This document shows, one piece after another, positions 37,659-47,267 of a stretch of DNA of 64,000 nucleotides. The notes beneath the pieces are model-generated. The model was not told the DNA's origin. It worked only from the letters and a program-made list of their open reading frames with translations, and ran no database searches. Position numbers and translations under genes: made by a program. Source of the DNA: Rhodoferax mekongensis (GTDB taxonomy: Bacteria; Pseudomonadota; Gammaproteobacteria; Burkholderiales; Burkholderiaceae_C); contig NZ_CP132507.1 of assembly GCF_032191775.1 (NCBI RefSeq), forward strand, positions 211,001 through 275,000, written 5' to 3'. Position 1 is the stretch's first letter; every line of letters starts with the position of its first letter.

Positions 37659-38569
37659 ACCACAAGATCAGCCTGATAGGTGCACCTACCGACATCGGCG
37701 CGGGCAGCCGTGGCGCCAGCATGGGCCCGGAAGCCCTGCGCGTGGCCAACATCACCAGCGTGCTGCAAAGCCACGGTCTGGAGGTGCTGGACAAGGGCAA
37801 CCTGAGCGGCCCGAGTAACCCTTGGCAACCGCCGGTAAACGGCTACCGCCACCTGCCCGAAGTGACTGCCTGGAACCGCAGCCTGCATGACGCGGTGTAC
37901 GCCGAGCTGCAGGACGGCCGACTGCCCATCGTGCTGGGCGGGGACCACTGCCTGGGAATAGGGTCCATCAGCGCGGTGGCACGTCACTGCCGCGATACCG
38001 GCAAAAAACTGCGGGTGCTGTGGCTGGACGCCCACGCTGACTTCAACACCAACACGCTCACGCCCAGCGGCAATATCCACGGCATGCCGGTGGCCTGTCT
38101 GTGTGGCTTCGGGCCGCTAGAGCTGATTGAGATCGGCGGGCAGGTGCCCGCCATCTCGCCCAAATGGGTGCGCCAGATCGGCATCCGCAGCGTGGACGAG
38201 GGCGAAAAGCGCTTTGTGCATGAGCAGGACCTGGAGGTCTTTGACATGCGTTACATCGATGAGATGGGCATGCGCGCCGCGATGGAGCTGGCCTTGGCCC
38301 TGATTGACAGCAACACCCACTTGCATGTGAGTTTTGACGTGGACTTTCTGGACCCCGACATCGCCCCCGGCGTGGGTACCACCGTACGCGGGGGGCCCAC
38401 CTACCGCGAAGCGCAGCTGTGCATGGAGATGATTGCCGACACCGGTCGCATGGCCAGCCTCGATGTGTTTGAGCTCAACCCCGCGCTGGATGAGCGCAAC
38501 CGTACCGCGGAGGTGGCGGTGGACCTGATCGAGTCGCTTTTTGGCAAGAGCACCTTAATGCGCAAGTAG
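37655..38569 (+). CDS. rocF: Arginase
   Basis: A 304-residue ureohydrolase with the three manganese-binding motifs: PIVLGGDHCLGIGSISA, LWLDAHADFNT and HVSFDVDFLDPDIAPGVGT. The N-terminal SLIGAPTDIGAGSRGASMGPEALR and the GNIHGMPVACL loop favour arginase over agmatinase. It hydrolyses arginine to ornithine and urea. Its start overlaps the asparaginase stop, and its 3' end overlaps the convergent chemoreceptor gene by 15 bp. Confidence 0.95.
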   Translation: MNHKISLIGAPTDIGAGSRGASMGPEALRVANITSVLQSHGLEVLDKGNLSGPSNPWQPPVNGYRHLPEVTAWNRSLHDAVYAELQDGRLPIVLGGDHCLGIGSISAVARHCRDTGKKLRVLWLDAHADFNTNTLTPSGNIHGMPVACLCGFGPLELIEIGGQVPAISPKWVRQIGIRSVDEGEKRFVHEQDLEVFDMRYIDEMGMRAAMELALALIDSNTHLHVSFDVDFLDPDIAPGVGTTVRGGPTYREAQLCMEMIADTGRMASLDVFELNPALDERNRTAEVAVDLIESLFGKSTLMRK

Positions 38570-40561
38570 ACGCGGGGACGCACTGCCGTCTCCGCTGCCG
38601 GTGCGGAACACCGAGACCGTGTTCACCAGCTCCCCGGCCTGGGTGCGCAGGCTGCTCGCGGCAGCGGCCATTTCTTCGACCAGCGCAGCGTTTTGCTGGG
38701 TGGTCTGGTCCATCTGGTTGACCGCCTCGCTGACCTGACTGACCCCGCTGCTTTGTTCTGAACTGGCCGCTGTGATCTCGCCCATGATGTCGTTCACCCG
38801 GCGAATGGATGCCACCACCTCGGTCATGGTCTCGCCCGCTTGATTGACCAGTTGCGTGCCCTGCTCCACGCGGCCAACGCTGTCGCTGATCAGGGTTTTG
38901 ATTTCTTTGGCGGCCTCTGCACTTCGGCCCGCCAATGACCTCACCTCGCTGGCCACCACGGCAAATCCACGCCCCTGCTCGCCGGCCCGGGCTGCCTCCA
39001 CCGCCGCATTGAGTGCGAGGATGTTGGTCTGGAAGGCAATCCCGTCGATCACGCCGATGATGTCGGCAATGCGGGCGGAAGACTGGTTGATGCCCTTCAT
39101 GGTCTCCACCACCTGCTCCATCACCTGTCCGCCGCGCATGGCTACATCCGACGCGCTGATGGCCAACTGGTTCGCTTGCTTCGCGTTGTCCACGTTGTGG
39201 CTCACCGTACCACTCAGGGTGGCCATGCTGCTAGCGGTTTGCTGCAAAGCACTCGCCTGCTGCTCGGTGCGCATGGACAGATCCTGGTTACCTTGGGCAA
39301 TTTCTGAGCTGGCATTGGCCACGCTTTCTGAGCCCTCCCGCACGGACTCGACCACGCTGGCCAGTCCTGAACCAATCTGATTGATGGCATCCACCATTTG
39401 GCCGATTTCGTCATTGCTGCGTTTGCTCAGTTGCACTGTAAGGTCACCACCGGCAATACGGCTCGCGGCGCTTTGCACCTCTTTCAAAGGCTGGGTCACT
39501 GTGCGCTTGACCATGTAGAACAGAACCATGGCCGTGAAGACGACCACCACCAGCCCCGACATCGCAAAGATGTTTCGTACTGAGCGGACTTCGCTGGTGT
39601 ATTCATCCACATAGGTACCGCCCGCAACTACCCAGTTCCAAGGCTTCAGGAAGGTGAATGCCACCACTTTTTCGCGTGCTTTGGTTTCGCCCATGCTGGC
39701 ATTGATCCACGGGTAGCGGATAGTCCCGGACTTTTGCTCAAGGATGTCCTTGATGAACTCCCGTCCGTCCGGGTCCTTGGAATCCAGAATGTTTTTGCCT
39801 TCCGATGCGGGGTGCACGATAAGGTTGCCGTAGTTGGCGCCCGGGCGTGCATCGAGCACATAGAAGTACCCGGAGTTGCCGATCTTCATGGCCCGGATCG
39901 TGTCTTTGAGCCTCTTGAGGTAATCCGTAAAGTCCAAGCCCACAAATGCCAGGCCGACCACCTTGCCCATGCCATCCTTTATGGGTTCGTAGTGCGTCAT
40001 GTACTGGCGGCCGAACAATGCTGCAAGGCCCGTGTAGCTGCTGCCCTCGCGGACCGCCTTGTAACCCGGGTGGGCCCGGTCGAGTTGCGTACCCACCACC
40101 CGCTCACCTTTGTCGTTCTTGAGGGAGGTGGTCACACGGACGAAGTCCTCTCCACTGCTCGCGAAAACGGTCGCTACAGCGCCGGTAGCCTCTGTGAACT
40201 GGTCCACCAGACCGAAATCCATGTTGACCGGTTTGCCCGCGAGTGTCAGGACGGGTGTGGGTTTGTCTCCGATGTTGACGGTCTCGCCGCTGAGCGCAAA
40301 GCCCCCACTCAACTTGGCCGCGAAGATTTTGGAGAGGCCGACCGCACGGTTACGCAAGTCAGCGTCTGTGGCCTCCACCAGATCGACGATGAGCTTGGTT
40401 TTGTCTCCCACCTCGCGGTTTGCACGGCTTTCGATCACCTGCCCCAAGGTATATCCGATGCTGCCGACCAGCACCGCCACAAAGACACCCACCAGCGCGA
40501 CGATGCTCAAAGAGAGCTTGCCACCCACACCCAAACGGGAATACCACGGCGTTTTGTTCAT
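38555..40561 (-). CDS. Methyl-accepting chemotaxis protein with Cache-type sensor domain
   Basis: A 668-residue receptor. A first membrane segment (about 17-40) precedes a large periplasmic region of about 300 residues with Cache features: FASSGEDFVRVTTSLKND, HYEPIKDGMGKVVGLAFVGLDFTDYL, GYFYVLDARPG and WNWVVAGGTYVDEY. This suggests a Cache_3-Cache_2 double domain. A second membrane segment, HAMP and the standard signalling hairpin ([19 protein letters not shown]) follow. There is no C-terminal tether. Cache domains usually bind small organic acids or amino acids. ATG 40561 has GAGAGG upstream. Confidence 0.95.
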   Translation of the reverse strand: MNKTPWYSRLGVGGKLSLSIVALVGVFVAVLVGSIGYTLGQVIESRANREVGDKTKLIVDLVEATDADLRNRAVGLSKIFAAKLSGGFALSGETVNIGDKPTPVLTLAGKPVNMDFGLVDQFTEATGAVATVFASSGEDFVRVTTSLKNDKGERVVGTQLDRAHPGYKAVREGSSYTGLAALFGRQYMTHYEPIKDGMGKVVGLAFVGLDFTDYLKRLKDTIRAMKIGNSGYFYVLDARPGANYGNLIVHPASEGKNILDSKDPDGREFIKDILEQKSGTIRYPWINASMGETKAREKVVAFTFLKPWNWVVAGGTYVDEYTSEVRSVRNIFAMSGLVVVVFTAMVLFYMVKRTVTQPLKEVQSAASRIAGGDLTVQLSKRSNDEIGQMVDAINQIGSGLASVVESVREGSESVANASSEIAQGNQDLSMRTEQQASALQQTASSMATLSGTVSHNVDNAKQANQLAISASDVAMRGGQVMEQVVETMKGINQSSARIADIIGVIDGIAFQTNILALNAAVEAARAGEQGRGFAVVASEVRSLAGRSAEAAKEIKTLISDSVGRVEQGTQLVNQAGETMTEVVASIRRVNDIMGEITAASSEQSSGVSQVSEAVNQMDQTTQQNAALVEEMAAAASSLRTQAGELVNTVSVFRTGSGDGSASPRLLAH

Positions 40562-40594
40562 GAGAACCTCTCCACAAAGGGACTTCAGGCAACA

Positions 40595-40645
40595 CAAATT
40601 TATATTATTTAATTAATTAATTAACACAAATAGATTAATTAAATC
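40595..40645. other. AT-rich block upstream of the Cache chemoreceptor gene
   Basis: About 50 bases consist almost only of A and T, including three tandem TTAATTAA-type units. This contrasts sharply with the GC-rich surroundings. It lies 35-85 bp upstream of the chemoreceptor start and in the divergent gap to purT, so it probably includes promoter or UP-element sequence. No specific site is assigned. Confidence 0.5.
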
Positions 40646-40764
40646 CAGCATTTACTTCAATCGCCGATCGTTTTGTGAACACTCAAACGCACATCGTGAG
40701 TGGCCCAAAGGCTTGATGGGAGGCAAGCGACAATAGAGCCCCGCTCTCTCATCACACACCTGAT

Positions 40765-41982
40765 ATGACCACCCTCGGAACCCCACTGTCCCCCAATGCC
40801 ACCAAAGTCATGCTGCTGGGCAGCGGAGAACTGGGCAAAGAAGTACTGATAGCGCTGCAGCGTCTGGGCGTGGAGACCATTGCCGTGGACCGCTATGAAA
40901 ACGCACCCGGCCAGCAGGTGGCCCACCATGCACGCACCATCACCATGAGCGACCCCGCCCAGCTCAAGGCGCTGGTGGAAGCCGAGCGCCCCATGCTGGT
41001 GGTCCCCGAAATTGAAGCCATTGCCACCCCCATGCTTGAAGAGCTGGAGGCCGCTGGCACCGTCCGCGTGATTCCGACAGCACGCGCTGCGCGCCTGACC
41101 ATGGACCGCGAAGGCATACGCCGCCTTGCAGCGGAAACACTGGGCTTGCCAACCAGCCCCTACCAATTCTGCGACTCGCTGGCTGAACTCCAGGCTGCGA
41201 TTGAAGGTGTCGAAGGCAAGCCGGGCATCGGCTACCCCTGCATCGTGAAACCGGTGATGAGCAGCTCCGGCAAGGGCCAAAGCAAAATCGACGGACCAGC
41301 TGACGTGCAAAAAGCATGGGACTACGCCATGGCTGGGGGCCGGGTGAGCCATGGTCGTGTGATCGTAGAGGGCTTCATCGACTTCGACTATGAAATCACG
41401 CAACTTACCGTGCGCTCCGTGGGTGCGGATGGAAACATCGTGACCAGTTTCTGCGATCCTATCGGCCACATCCAGGTCAGCGGCGACTATGTGGAAAGCT
41501 GGCAACCCATGGCGATGCACCCTGCCGCATTGGCGCGTGCGCGTGAAGTGTCCAAAGCTGTGACCGACAACCTCGGTGGCCAGGGCCTTTTTGGTGTGGA
41601 GTTGTTTGTAAAGGGCGAGCAGGTGTGGTTCAGCGAAGTGAGCCCACGCCCGCATGACACCGGGCTGGTGACTCTGTGCACGCAGCACCAAAGCGAGTTT
41701 GAGTTGCACGCACGTGCCATTCTGGCTTTGCCGGTGGACACCTCCTTGCGCAATCCGGGTGCCAGCGCTGTGATTTACGGCGGCGTGGAAGCACAAGGCA
41801 TTGTGTTTGATGGTGTGGAAGAGGCCCTGCGTGTGCCCAACACCGACCTGCGCCTGTTCGGCAAACCCGAGAGTTTTACCAAGCGACGCATGGGCGTGGC
41901 CTTGGCGCGCGCCACCGATACCGACACGGCCCGCGCCAACGCGAAGCTGGCGGCCTCCAAGGTCAAGCCCCGCGCGGCGTAA
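40765..41982 (+). CDS. purT: Formate-dependent phosphoribosylglycinamide formyltransferase PurT
   Basis: PurT makes formyl-GAR from GAR, formate and ATP in purine synthesis. The 405-residue ATP-grasp protein shows [53 protein letters not shown], the [15 protein letters not shown] block, [14 protein letters not shown] and the C-terminal [20 protein letters not shown]. Length and motifs are canonical. With purU in the same window the cell can both release and use formate. Confidence 0.97.
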   Translation: MTTLGTPLSPNATKVMLLGSGELGKEVLIALQRLGVETIAVDRYENAPGQQVAHHARTITMSDPAQLKALVEAERPMLVVPEIEAIATPMLEELEAAGTVRVIPTARAARLTMDREGIRRLAAETLGLPTSPYQFCDSLAELQAAIEGVEGKPGIGYPCIVKPVMSSSGKGQSKIDGPADVQKAWDYAMAGGRVSHGRVIVEGFIDFDYEITQLTVRSVGADGNIVTSFCDPIGHIQVSGDYVESWQPMAMHPAALARAREVSKAVTDNLGGQGLFGVELFVKGEQVWFSEVSPRPHDTGLVTLCTQHQSEFELHARAILALPVDTSLRNPGASAVIYGGVEAQGIVFDGVEEALRVPNTDLRLFGKPESFTKRRMGVALARATDTDTARANAKLAASKVKPRAA

Positions 41983-41988
41983 CCCCGC

Positions 41989-43002
41989 TTAGGCAGGCAG
42001 CGGTATGGCGCGGGTTTCGCCATGCCGCAACAACCACACGCGGTCTTGCGCCAGCCCTTGCGCTTGCAGCGCAGCGGCCAGATCGTGTGGTGGTTGGTCG
42101 AAGGCCTCTTGAGTGAGCATGAAGGTGCCCCAATGCACCCCCATGGCCAAGGGCGCTTCCAGATCCAACAGCATCTGTACAGCATCCGTCGGGTTCACAT
42201 GCATCGGTTTCATGAAGTCCCGTGGCAGATAAGCGCCTATGGGCAATGCCACAAAGTCCATGGCGCCTATGCGCTGGCGTATGGTTTTGAAATCCTTGCT
42301 GTAGCCCGTATCGCCAGGGAATAGAAAGCGCCATGGCTGAGCCCCGGGGCGTGACCACTCCAGACAATATCCGCCCCACAGCGATGCATTGGTATCCCAA
42401 GGTGTGCGCCGGCTCCAATGCTGCGATGGTGTGAAGTGCAGCTTGACCTTGTGGGGCATGTCCACGGACTGCCACCAATCCAACTCGGTCACGTTGGCAA
42501 TACCCCGCCGGTCAAACCAGGACTTCAAGCCCTTGGGCACCAGAAACTCAGGCGTTTGGCCCGAGGCCAACAGGCGCGTGATGGTGGCATCGCACAAATG
42601 GTCGTAATGGTTGTGCGAAATAAGCACCAGATCAATGGGCGGCAATTGCTCAGGGCTGATGGGAGCACGCACTCTGCGTCGCGCGCCGAACTTGCCCATG
42701 GGTCCGGCAAAATCGGCGAGGGTCGGATCCATCAACACATTGAGTCCGGCCACTTGCAACAGAACCGTTACATGACCCAGCCATGTCACGCGAGGCGCGT
42801 CCTGCCGCTGCAGCAACCGCGCATGGTCCACCGGCACCGACCAGGCCTTTTCAAATCCAGCGTACCCGTCAGCGGGTTCAGCCTTGGGCTTGAAATCCCC
42901 ACGGAGTGAGCGCCAGACCATCTCGTACCATGGGATATTGCCGATCACGACCTCAGGATCGGAGTTGGCGTACCGGTGTGCAGGGCGGAGTTCAGAGGAC
43001 AT
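41989..43002 (-). CDS. Metallo-beta-lactamase-fold hydrolase (NAPE-PLD-like / UlaG-type)
   Basis: About 337 residues. The metal site LVLISHNHYDHLCDATI (H-x-H-x-D-H) is followed by HFTPSQHWSRRTPWDTNASLWGGYCLEW, FLFPGDTGYSKDF and AMGVHWGTFML. Residues N-terminal to the fold (WYEMVWRSLRGDFKPK, RVTWLGHVTVLLQ) match the group resembling N-acyl-phosphatidylethanolamine phospholipase D. The substrate is unknown. ATG 43002 is chosen over 43035. It ends 6 bp from purT, convergently. Confidence 0.9.
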   Translation of the reverse strand: MSSELRPAHRYANSDPEVVIGNIPWYEMVWRSLRGDFKPKAEPADGYAGFEKAWSVPVDHARLLQRQDAPRVTWLGHVTVLLQVAGLNVLMDPTLADFAGPMGKFGARRRVRAPISPEQLPPIDLVLISHNHYDHLCDATITRLLASGQTPEFLVPKGLKSWFDRRGIANVTELDWWQSVDMPHKVKLHFTPSQHWSRRTPWDTNASLWGGYCLEWSRPGAQPWRFLFPGDTGYSKDFKTIRQRIGAMDFVALPIGAYLPRDFMKPMHVNPTDAVQMLLDLEAPLAMGVHWGTFMLTQEAFDQPPHDLAAALQAQGLAQDRVWLLRHGETRAIPLPA

Positions 43003-43089
43003 AACGCGACCAGAAGCGATGGACGCACTGATCATGCCTCAGCCGGAAAAGACCGGGAGGCACAAGGGCGGATTCAGATCCGTTGACGC

Positions 43090-44505
43090 TTATTGGTGAA
43101 ACACCGAAACCGTCTGCACCAGCTCCTGGGCCTGGCTGCGCAAGCTGCCGGCTGCCGCTGCCATCTCTTCCACCAACGCCGCGTTCTGTTGTGTCGCTTG
43201 GTCCATCTCGGTGACCGCTTCACTGACTTCGCTGACGCCTTGGGCCTGAGCGGTACTGGCGGCGCTGATCTCACCCATGATGTCGGTCACACGGCGGATG
43301 CTGGTCACGACTTCCGTCATGGTCTCGCCTGCATGGTTCACCAGTGCACTGCCTTGTTCCACACGCTCAACACTGGCGTTGATGAGGGTCTTGATTTCCT
43401 TTGCGGCTTCTGCGCTTCGGCCAGCGAGCGAGCGGACCTCGCTTGCCACCACGGCAAATCCACGGCCTTGCTCTCCGGCACGCGCAGCCTCCACCGCCGC
43501 ATTCAAGGCAAGAATATTGGTTTGGAAAGCGATGCCGTCGATCACGCTGATGATGTCGCTGATCTTGCGGCTGGCTTCGTTGATGCCCTGCATGGTCTGC
43601 ACCACTTGGCCCACCACTTCACCCCCCTTGGTGGCGGTAGTGCTGGCCGTCATGGCCAGTTGGTTCGCCTCGCGCGCATTTTCTGCGGACTGTTGAACCG
43701 CACTGGTCAGCTGGGTCATGCTGCTGGAGGTACGCTGCAAATTGGCAGCCGTCTGCTCTGTCCGGTTGCTGAGGTCCTGGTTACCGCTGGCGATTTCAGA
43801 GCAAGCCACCTCGATGCTCGCAGAGTTGCTGCGCACCGCCGCCACTGCGGCTTCCATACGCGCCAGGGTTTCGCGCAACATGTCACCACCTTTGGTCGTG
43901 GTTTTCACGTCGTGGACATTCAAGTCAATGGTGGCATCACGATTGACTTGGGCCACGAGCACCCGCAACTCGTCGCCCTCGCGGGCAGCACGCGCCATGT
44001 TGATCGCCATGACCGACTCCACACTCGTCTGGATGATGACGTAAACAGCATGGATCACAATGCGACCGAAATCGGGTTGGCTGATGCAATACAAACCGAA
44101 GCCTGCCGCCTGTAGACGGTCAAACACCACATGGTGTACGGCGAACAATACCGCTCCGAACACGATGACACGCCAATCGCGGTAGGTCAAAAACAGCGCG
44201 AGTGACACGAACACACCGAAGTGCATTTCCTCCATGCCGCGCGCCAATTGAATGTGCAAAACCACGAAGGCAACGAGCACAAAAGCCAATATAAAACGGC
44301 TTAGCAAGGTGTATCTGGCTACAGCGAAAACACCGACAGCAGCCCCTAGCAGCACAACCGTAGCGCCTATGGCCAACCCGCTGTCCACAAAGGAAAAACC
44401 CAAAACGACAGCCGCTATCGCAGAAAGGACGATGTAGCTCAGGAGAACGCGATCTCCCAACATGGCAAGCGCTTCAGTACTGGTACGGGTTCGAGCATGG
44501 GTCAT
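43090..44505 (-). CDS. Methyl-accepting chemotaxis protein with multi-span membrane sensor
   Basis: A 471-residue receptor whose first 170 residues form five or six hydrophobic helices with almost no periplasmic domain. The membrane region carries a notable pattern: [19 protein letters not shown] around His95, YRDWR at 109-112 and [17 protein letters not shown] with His124-His125, suggestive of an intramembrane metal or haem site. The cytoplasmic half has the usual hairpin ([19 protein letters not shown]) and ends VSVFHQ without a tether. It is upstream of the metallo-hydrolase gene on the same strand. The sensed signal is unknown. Confidence 0.92.
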   Translation of the reverse strand: MTHARTRTSTEALAMLGDRVLLSYIVLSAIAAVVLGFSFVDSGLAIGATVVLLGAAVGVFAVARYTLLSRFILAFVLVAFVVLHIQLARGMEEMHFGVFVSLALFLTYRDWRVIVFGAVLFAVHHVVFDRLQAAGFGLYCISQPDFGRIVIHAVYVIIQTSVESVMAINMARAAREGDELRVLVAQVNRDATIDLNVHDVKTTTKGGDMLRETLARMEAAVAAVRSNSASIEVACSEIASGNQDLSNRTEQTAANLQRTSSSMTQLTSAVQQSAENAREANQLAMTASTTATKGGEVVGQVVQTMQGINEASRKISDIISVIDGIAFQTNILALNAAVEAARAGEQGRGFAVVASEVRSLAGRSAEAAKEIKTLINASVERVEQGSALVNHAGETMTEVVTSIRRVTDIMGEISAASTAQAQGVSEVSEAVTEMDQATQQNAALVEEMAAAAGSLRSQAQELVQTVSVFHQ

Positions 44506-44631
44506 GGCTCATCCTAACATTTTTAACAATTTAAATAAATTATATTTCACTCTGTTTAAGTTATCGTTCAAAAGAGCCTCTGAAATCCAAGGCTTTTCGC
44601 ATGTCGGCACCTCATAAATTTCACACTTCAC

Positions 44632-44651
44632 GGTGCATCAATGGATGCACC
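44632..44651 (+). promoter_or_regulatory. Palindrome enclosing the start codon of the GGDEF/EAL gene
   Basis: GGTGCATC-AATG-GATGCACC is a perfect 8-bp inverted repeat whose 4-nt loop contains the ATG start (44641-44643). It could act as a DNA operator or as an mRNA hairpin limiting initiation. The stability and role are inferred. Confidence 0.5.
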
Positions 44652-46827
44652 TTCGGGTAAAGTGAAAAATATCACTCAGCACACGACTGTGACCCCTCCA
44701 AAACCCTTCTCCGCTGACGCCGCGCCTGCAGGCGGGGAGGATCGTTTTGATGAAAACGATGCCAGCCTGTGGAAGCTTGCCTTGGAGGGGTCCGGTGCAG
44801 GTGCGTGGGACTGGAACCTCGAGACCGGCGACCAGATGCACTCTCGCCGATGGCAGGAAATGCTGGGATATGAATATGGCGAGATAGAAGCACGCAACCG
44901 TAGCTTTGTGGAACGTATCCACCCTGAGGACCGTGATCGGGTGGAACGCTCCTTCAACCAATATTTGGAAGGCAAGTCTGCCAGCTACTCCACCGAGCTC
45001 CGACTCCGTTGCAAGGACGGAAGCTGGAAATGGATTTTGACCAGCGGCATGGTGGTCCGCAGAAGCGCAGACGGAAAGCCGCTGCGGATGATCGGCACCC
45101 ACGTCGATATCCAGGAACGCAAAGAAGCAGAGGCGCTGCTCCAGCAAAGTGAAGAGCGCTGGAAATTGGCGATGGAGAGCACAGGGGACGGCATCTGGGA
45201 CTGGCACATCCCCGAGGGTCGGGAATTTTACTCCAAGCGACTGGTGGAGATGTATGGGTTCACGGAAGAAGAGCTCCACCAGCACCCGGACGCCTTGGAT
45301 AGCCGGACACACCCCGATGACTTGCCGCAGATGCTCAACGACAGGCAAGCTCATTTTGATGGTTTGACGCCGACCTACCATAACGAACACCGAGTACGGT
45401 GCAAAGACGGCACATGGAAATGGATTCTTACCCGCGGCATGGTTGTCAGCCGGGATGCTGAGGGCAAGCCCCTGCGGATGGTCGGGACCCACACAGACAT
45501 CTCCGACCGCAAACAGGCCGAGGCACTGGTGCGTCAACAGGCTTACTTTGACCCGCTCACCGGGCTGCCCAACCGGCGCATGCTGCGGGACCGTATCGAG
45601 CAGGAGATCAAACGCAACCGACGTGATGGCCGGAAAATGGCAGTCCTGTTCATTGACCTCGACCACTTCAAGGAGGTCAATGACACCATGGGGCACGACG
45701 CAGGTGATCTGTTGCTCATTGAAGCCGCCCGACGTTTGCGCTCTTGTGTGCGGGAGCACGACACGGTTGCGCGCATGGGTGGTGACGAATTCACGTTGTT
45801 GATTACCGAGCTGGATACAGACTTCCACTTGGAACACCTGCTGCAGAAGCTGCTGCATACGCTGTCGAGTCCGTTTGAGTTGCACCGGGAGCGCGTATTC
45901 GTGTCAGCCAGCATCGGTGTCACGCTTTGCCCGGACGATGGCTCAGAGGTCGAAACCCTGTACAAAAATGCGGACCAAGCGATGTACGAAGCCAAGGGAG
46001 CCGGACGCAACCGATTCAGTTTCTTCACGCCCGCCTTGCATGACGCCGCTGTACAGCGTGCCCGCATTACCAATGACCTGCACGACGCGCTCGCGCATCA
46101 GCAGTTTGAACTGCACTATCAACCAATTGTGGACCTGAACAATGGCCAAGTCCGCAAGGCTGAGGCTCTTTTGCGATGGCGTCACCCTCTGCTCGGAATG
46201 ATCAGTCCGGCAGACTTTATCCCGGTAGCCGAGAGCAGCGACCTGATAGTGGAGATCGGAGACTGGGTTTTTTCAGAGGTGTCGCGGCAGCTGATGGTAT
46301 GGCGAGACAGGCTCCACCCGCACTTCCAGGTCAGCATGAACAGTTCCCCGGTGCAGTTCCGCAGGCGCTGGCCGGCCGATAAATCATGGGTGAAACGACT
46401 CGAAGAAATGGGTCTTCCCGGCATGAGCCTGGTGGTTGAAATCACCGAAGGCCTGCTGCTGGAGACCAATGCGTCGGTCTCCGAGCAATTGCTCGAATGG
46501 CGGGATGCTGGCATCCAGGTCGCACTGGACGATTTCGGCACGGGCTATTCGTCGCTGGCCTACCTGCAACAACTGGACATCGACTACATCAAGATCGATA
46601 AATCTTTTGTGCAGGGCTTGGACTGGGGGGCACCCAATTTATTTTGTGCAAAGCCATGGTGGTCATGGCGCATGCGTTGGGCCTGCGCGTGGTGGCTGAA
46701 GGAGTTGAAACTTCACAACAACGCGATCTGCTCATCGAAGCGGGATGCGATTTCGCTCAAGGCTACTTTTTCTCACGGCCCATGCCCGCGGATGCGCTGC
46801 AAACACTGCTTTCCACACCGCAATTGA
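44641..46827 (+). CDS. PAS-PAS-GGDEF-EAL cyclic-di-GMP protein, truncated in the EAL domain by a frameshift
   Basis: As read, 728 residues. There are two PAS/PAC repeats (about 35-160 and 165-285, each with ...RCKDGSWKWILTxGMVV), a GGDEF domain with intact motif at residues 380-384 and an RxxD inhibitory site (REHD) five residues before it. An EAL domain follows with KAEALLRW (Glu508) and DDFGTGYSSLAYL. At 46625-46630 a run of six G precedes a switch of homology into another frame. After it this frame gives a nonsense tail (KPWWSWRMRWACAWW) and loses the essential late EAL residues. The +1-base version continues into VVAEGVET and a receiver domain (next entry). No signal peptide or membrane span is seen. 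Confidence 0.85.
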   Translation: MDAPSGKVKNITQHTTVTPPKPFSADAAPAGGEDRFDENDASLWKLALEGSGAGAWDWNLETGDQMHSRRWQEMLGYEYGEIEARNRSFVERIHPEDRDRVERSFNQYLEGKSASYSTELRLRCKDGSWKWILTSGMVVRRSADGKPLRMIGTHVDIQERKEAEALLQQSEERWKLAMESTGDGIWDWHIPEGREFYSKRLVEMYGFTEEELHQHPDALDSRTHPDDLPQMLNDRQAHFDGLTPTYHNEHRVRCKDGTWKWILTRGMVVSRDAEGKPLRMVGTHTDISDRKQAEALVRQQAYFDPLTGLPNRRMLRDRIEQEIKRNRRDGRKMAVLFIDLDHFKEVNDTMGHDAGDLLLIEAARRLRSCVREHDTVARMGGDEFTLLITELDTDFHLEHLLQKLLHTLSSPFELHRERVFVSASIGVTLCPDDGSEVETLYKNADQAMYEAKGAGRNRFSFFTPALHDAAVQRARITNDLHDALAHQQFELHYQPIVDLNNGQVRKAEALLRWRHPLLGMISPADFIPVAESSDLIVEIGDWVFSEVSRQLMVWRDRLHPHFQVSMNSSPVQFRRRWPADKSWVKRLEEMGLPGMSLVVEITEGLLLETNASVSEQLLEWRDAGIQVALDDFGTGYSSLAYLQQLDIDYIKIDKSFVQGLDWGAPNLFCAKPWWSWRMRWACAWWLKELKLHNNAICSSKRDAISLKATFSHGPCPRMRCKHCFPHRN

Positions 46828-47267
46828 GCCAGCAATGGATCCCCACGACTACACTCCACGGCATGCAACTGCTTGTGATTGATGACCACCCTATCGTGCG
46901 CCAAGGCATGGTGGCGGCGCTGCGTCAACTTCAAGCGGGCATAGAAGTGCTGGAGGCCAGCGATGGTGCCCATGGGCTTGAACTGCTGGAAGCGAACCCG
47001 CGCATCAAAGCGGTTCTGATCGACCTGGAAATGCAACCCTTGGGTGGCATTCCGACCATACGCCAGATCCGTCAAATGCAACCTGCCTTGCCGGTGTTGG
47101 TAGTCGCAGGCTCCGAGCAGCCCGAAGACTTTCACGCGGCGATTCAGGCCGGCGCTAACGGGTATTGCCCCAAATCTGCAGGATTGCGCACCATGCGGCA
47201 TGCGCTGCGCCAAGTGCTGGATGGCACCTTGTATGTACCAACATTCATGGGGCCAGCCTCACAGTGA
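46644..47267 (+). CDS. End of EAL domain plus C-terminal response-regulator receiver (continuation of the frameshifted gene)
   Basis: This frame opens where the previous one loses homology. It reads AMVVMAHALGLRVVAEGVETS and DFAQGYFFSRPMPADALQ, the missing end of the EAL domain. It then runs without a stop into a receiver domain (MQLLVIDDHPIVRQGMVAAL, phospho-acceptor Asp in AVLIDLEMQPLGG at 47022, CPKSAGLRTMRHAL) with no DNA-binding domain. It is therefore best read as the C-terminus of one PAS-PAS-GGDEF-EAL-REC protein of about 875 residues. If translated alone it could start at TTG 46644 or, for the receiver only, ATG 46863. Its TGA overlaps the GTG start of the kinase gene. Confidence 0.75.
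   Translation: MCKAMVVMAHALGLRVVAEGVETSQQRDLLIEAGCDFAQGYFFSRPMPADALQTLLSTPQLSQQWIPTTTLHGMQLLVIDDHPIVRQGMVAALRQLQAGIEVLEASDGAHGLELLEANPRIKAVLIDLEMQPLGGIPTIRQIRQMQPALPVLVVAGSEQPEDFHAAIQAGANGYCPKSAGLRTMRHALRQVLDGTLYVPTFMGPASQ

Noticed and set aside
46863..47267. Separate stand-alone receiver gene starting at ATG 46863
   Set aside because: The frame is continuous with the end of the EAL domain upstream without a stop, so a fusion interrupted by a one-base shift explains the data better.
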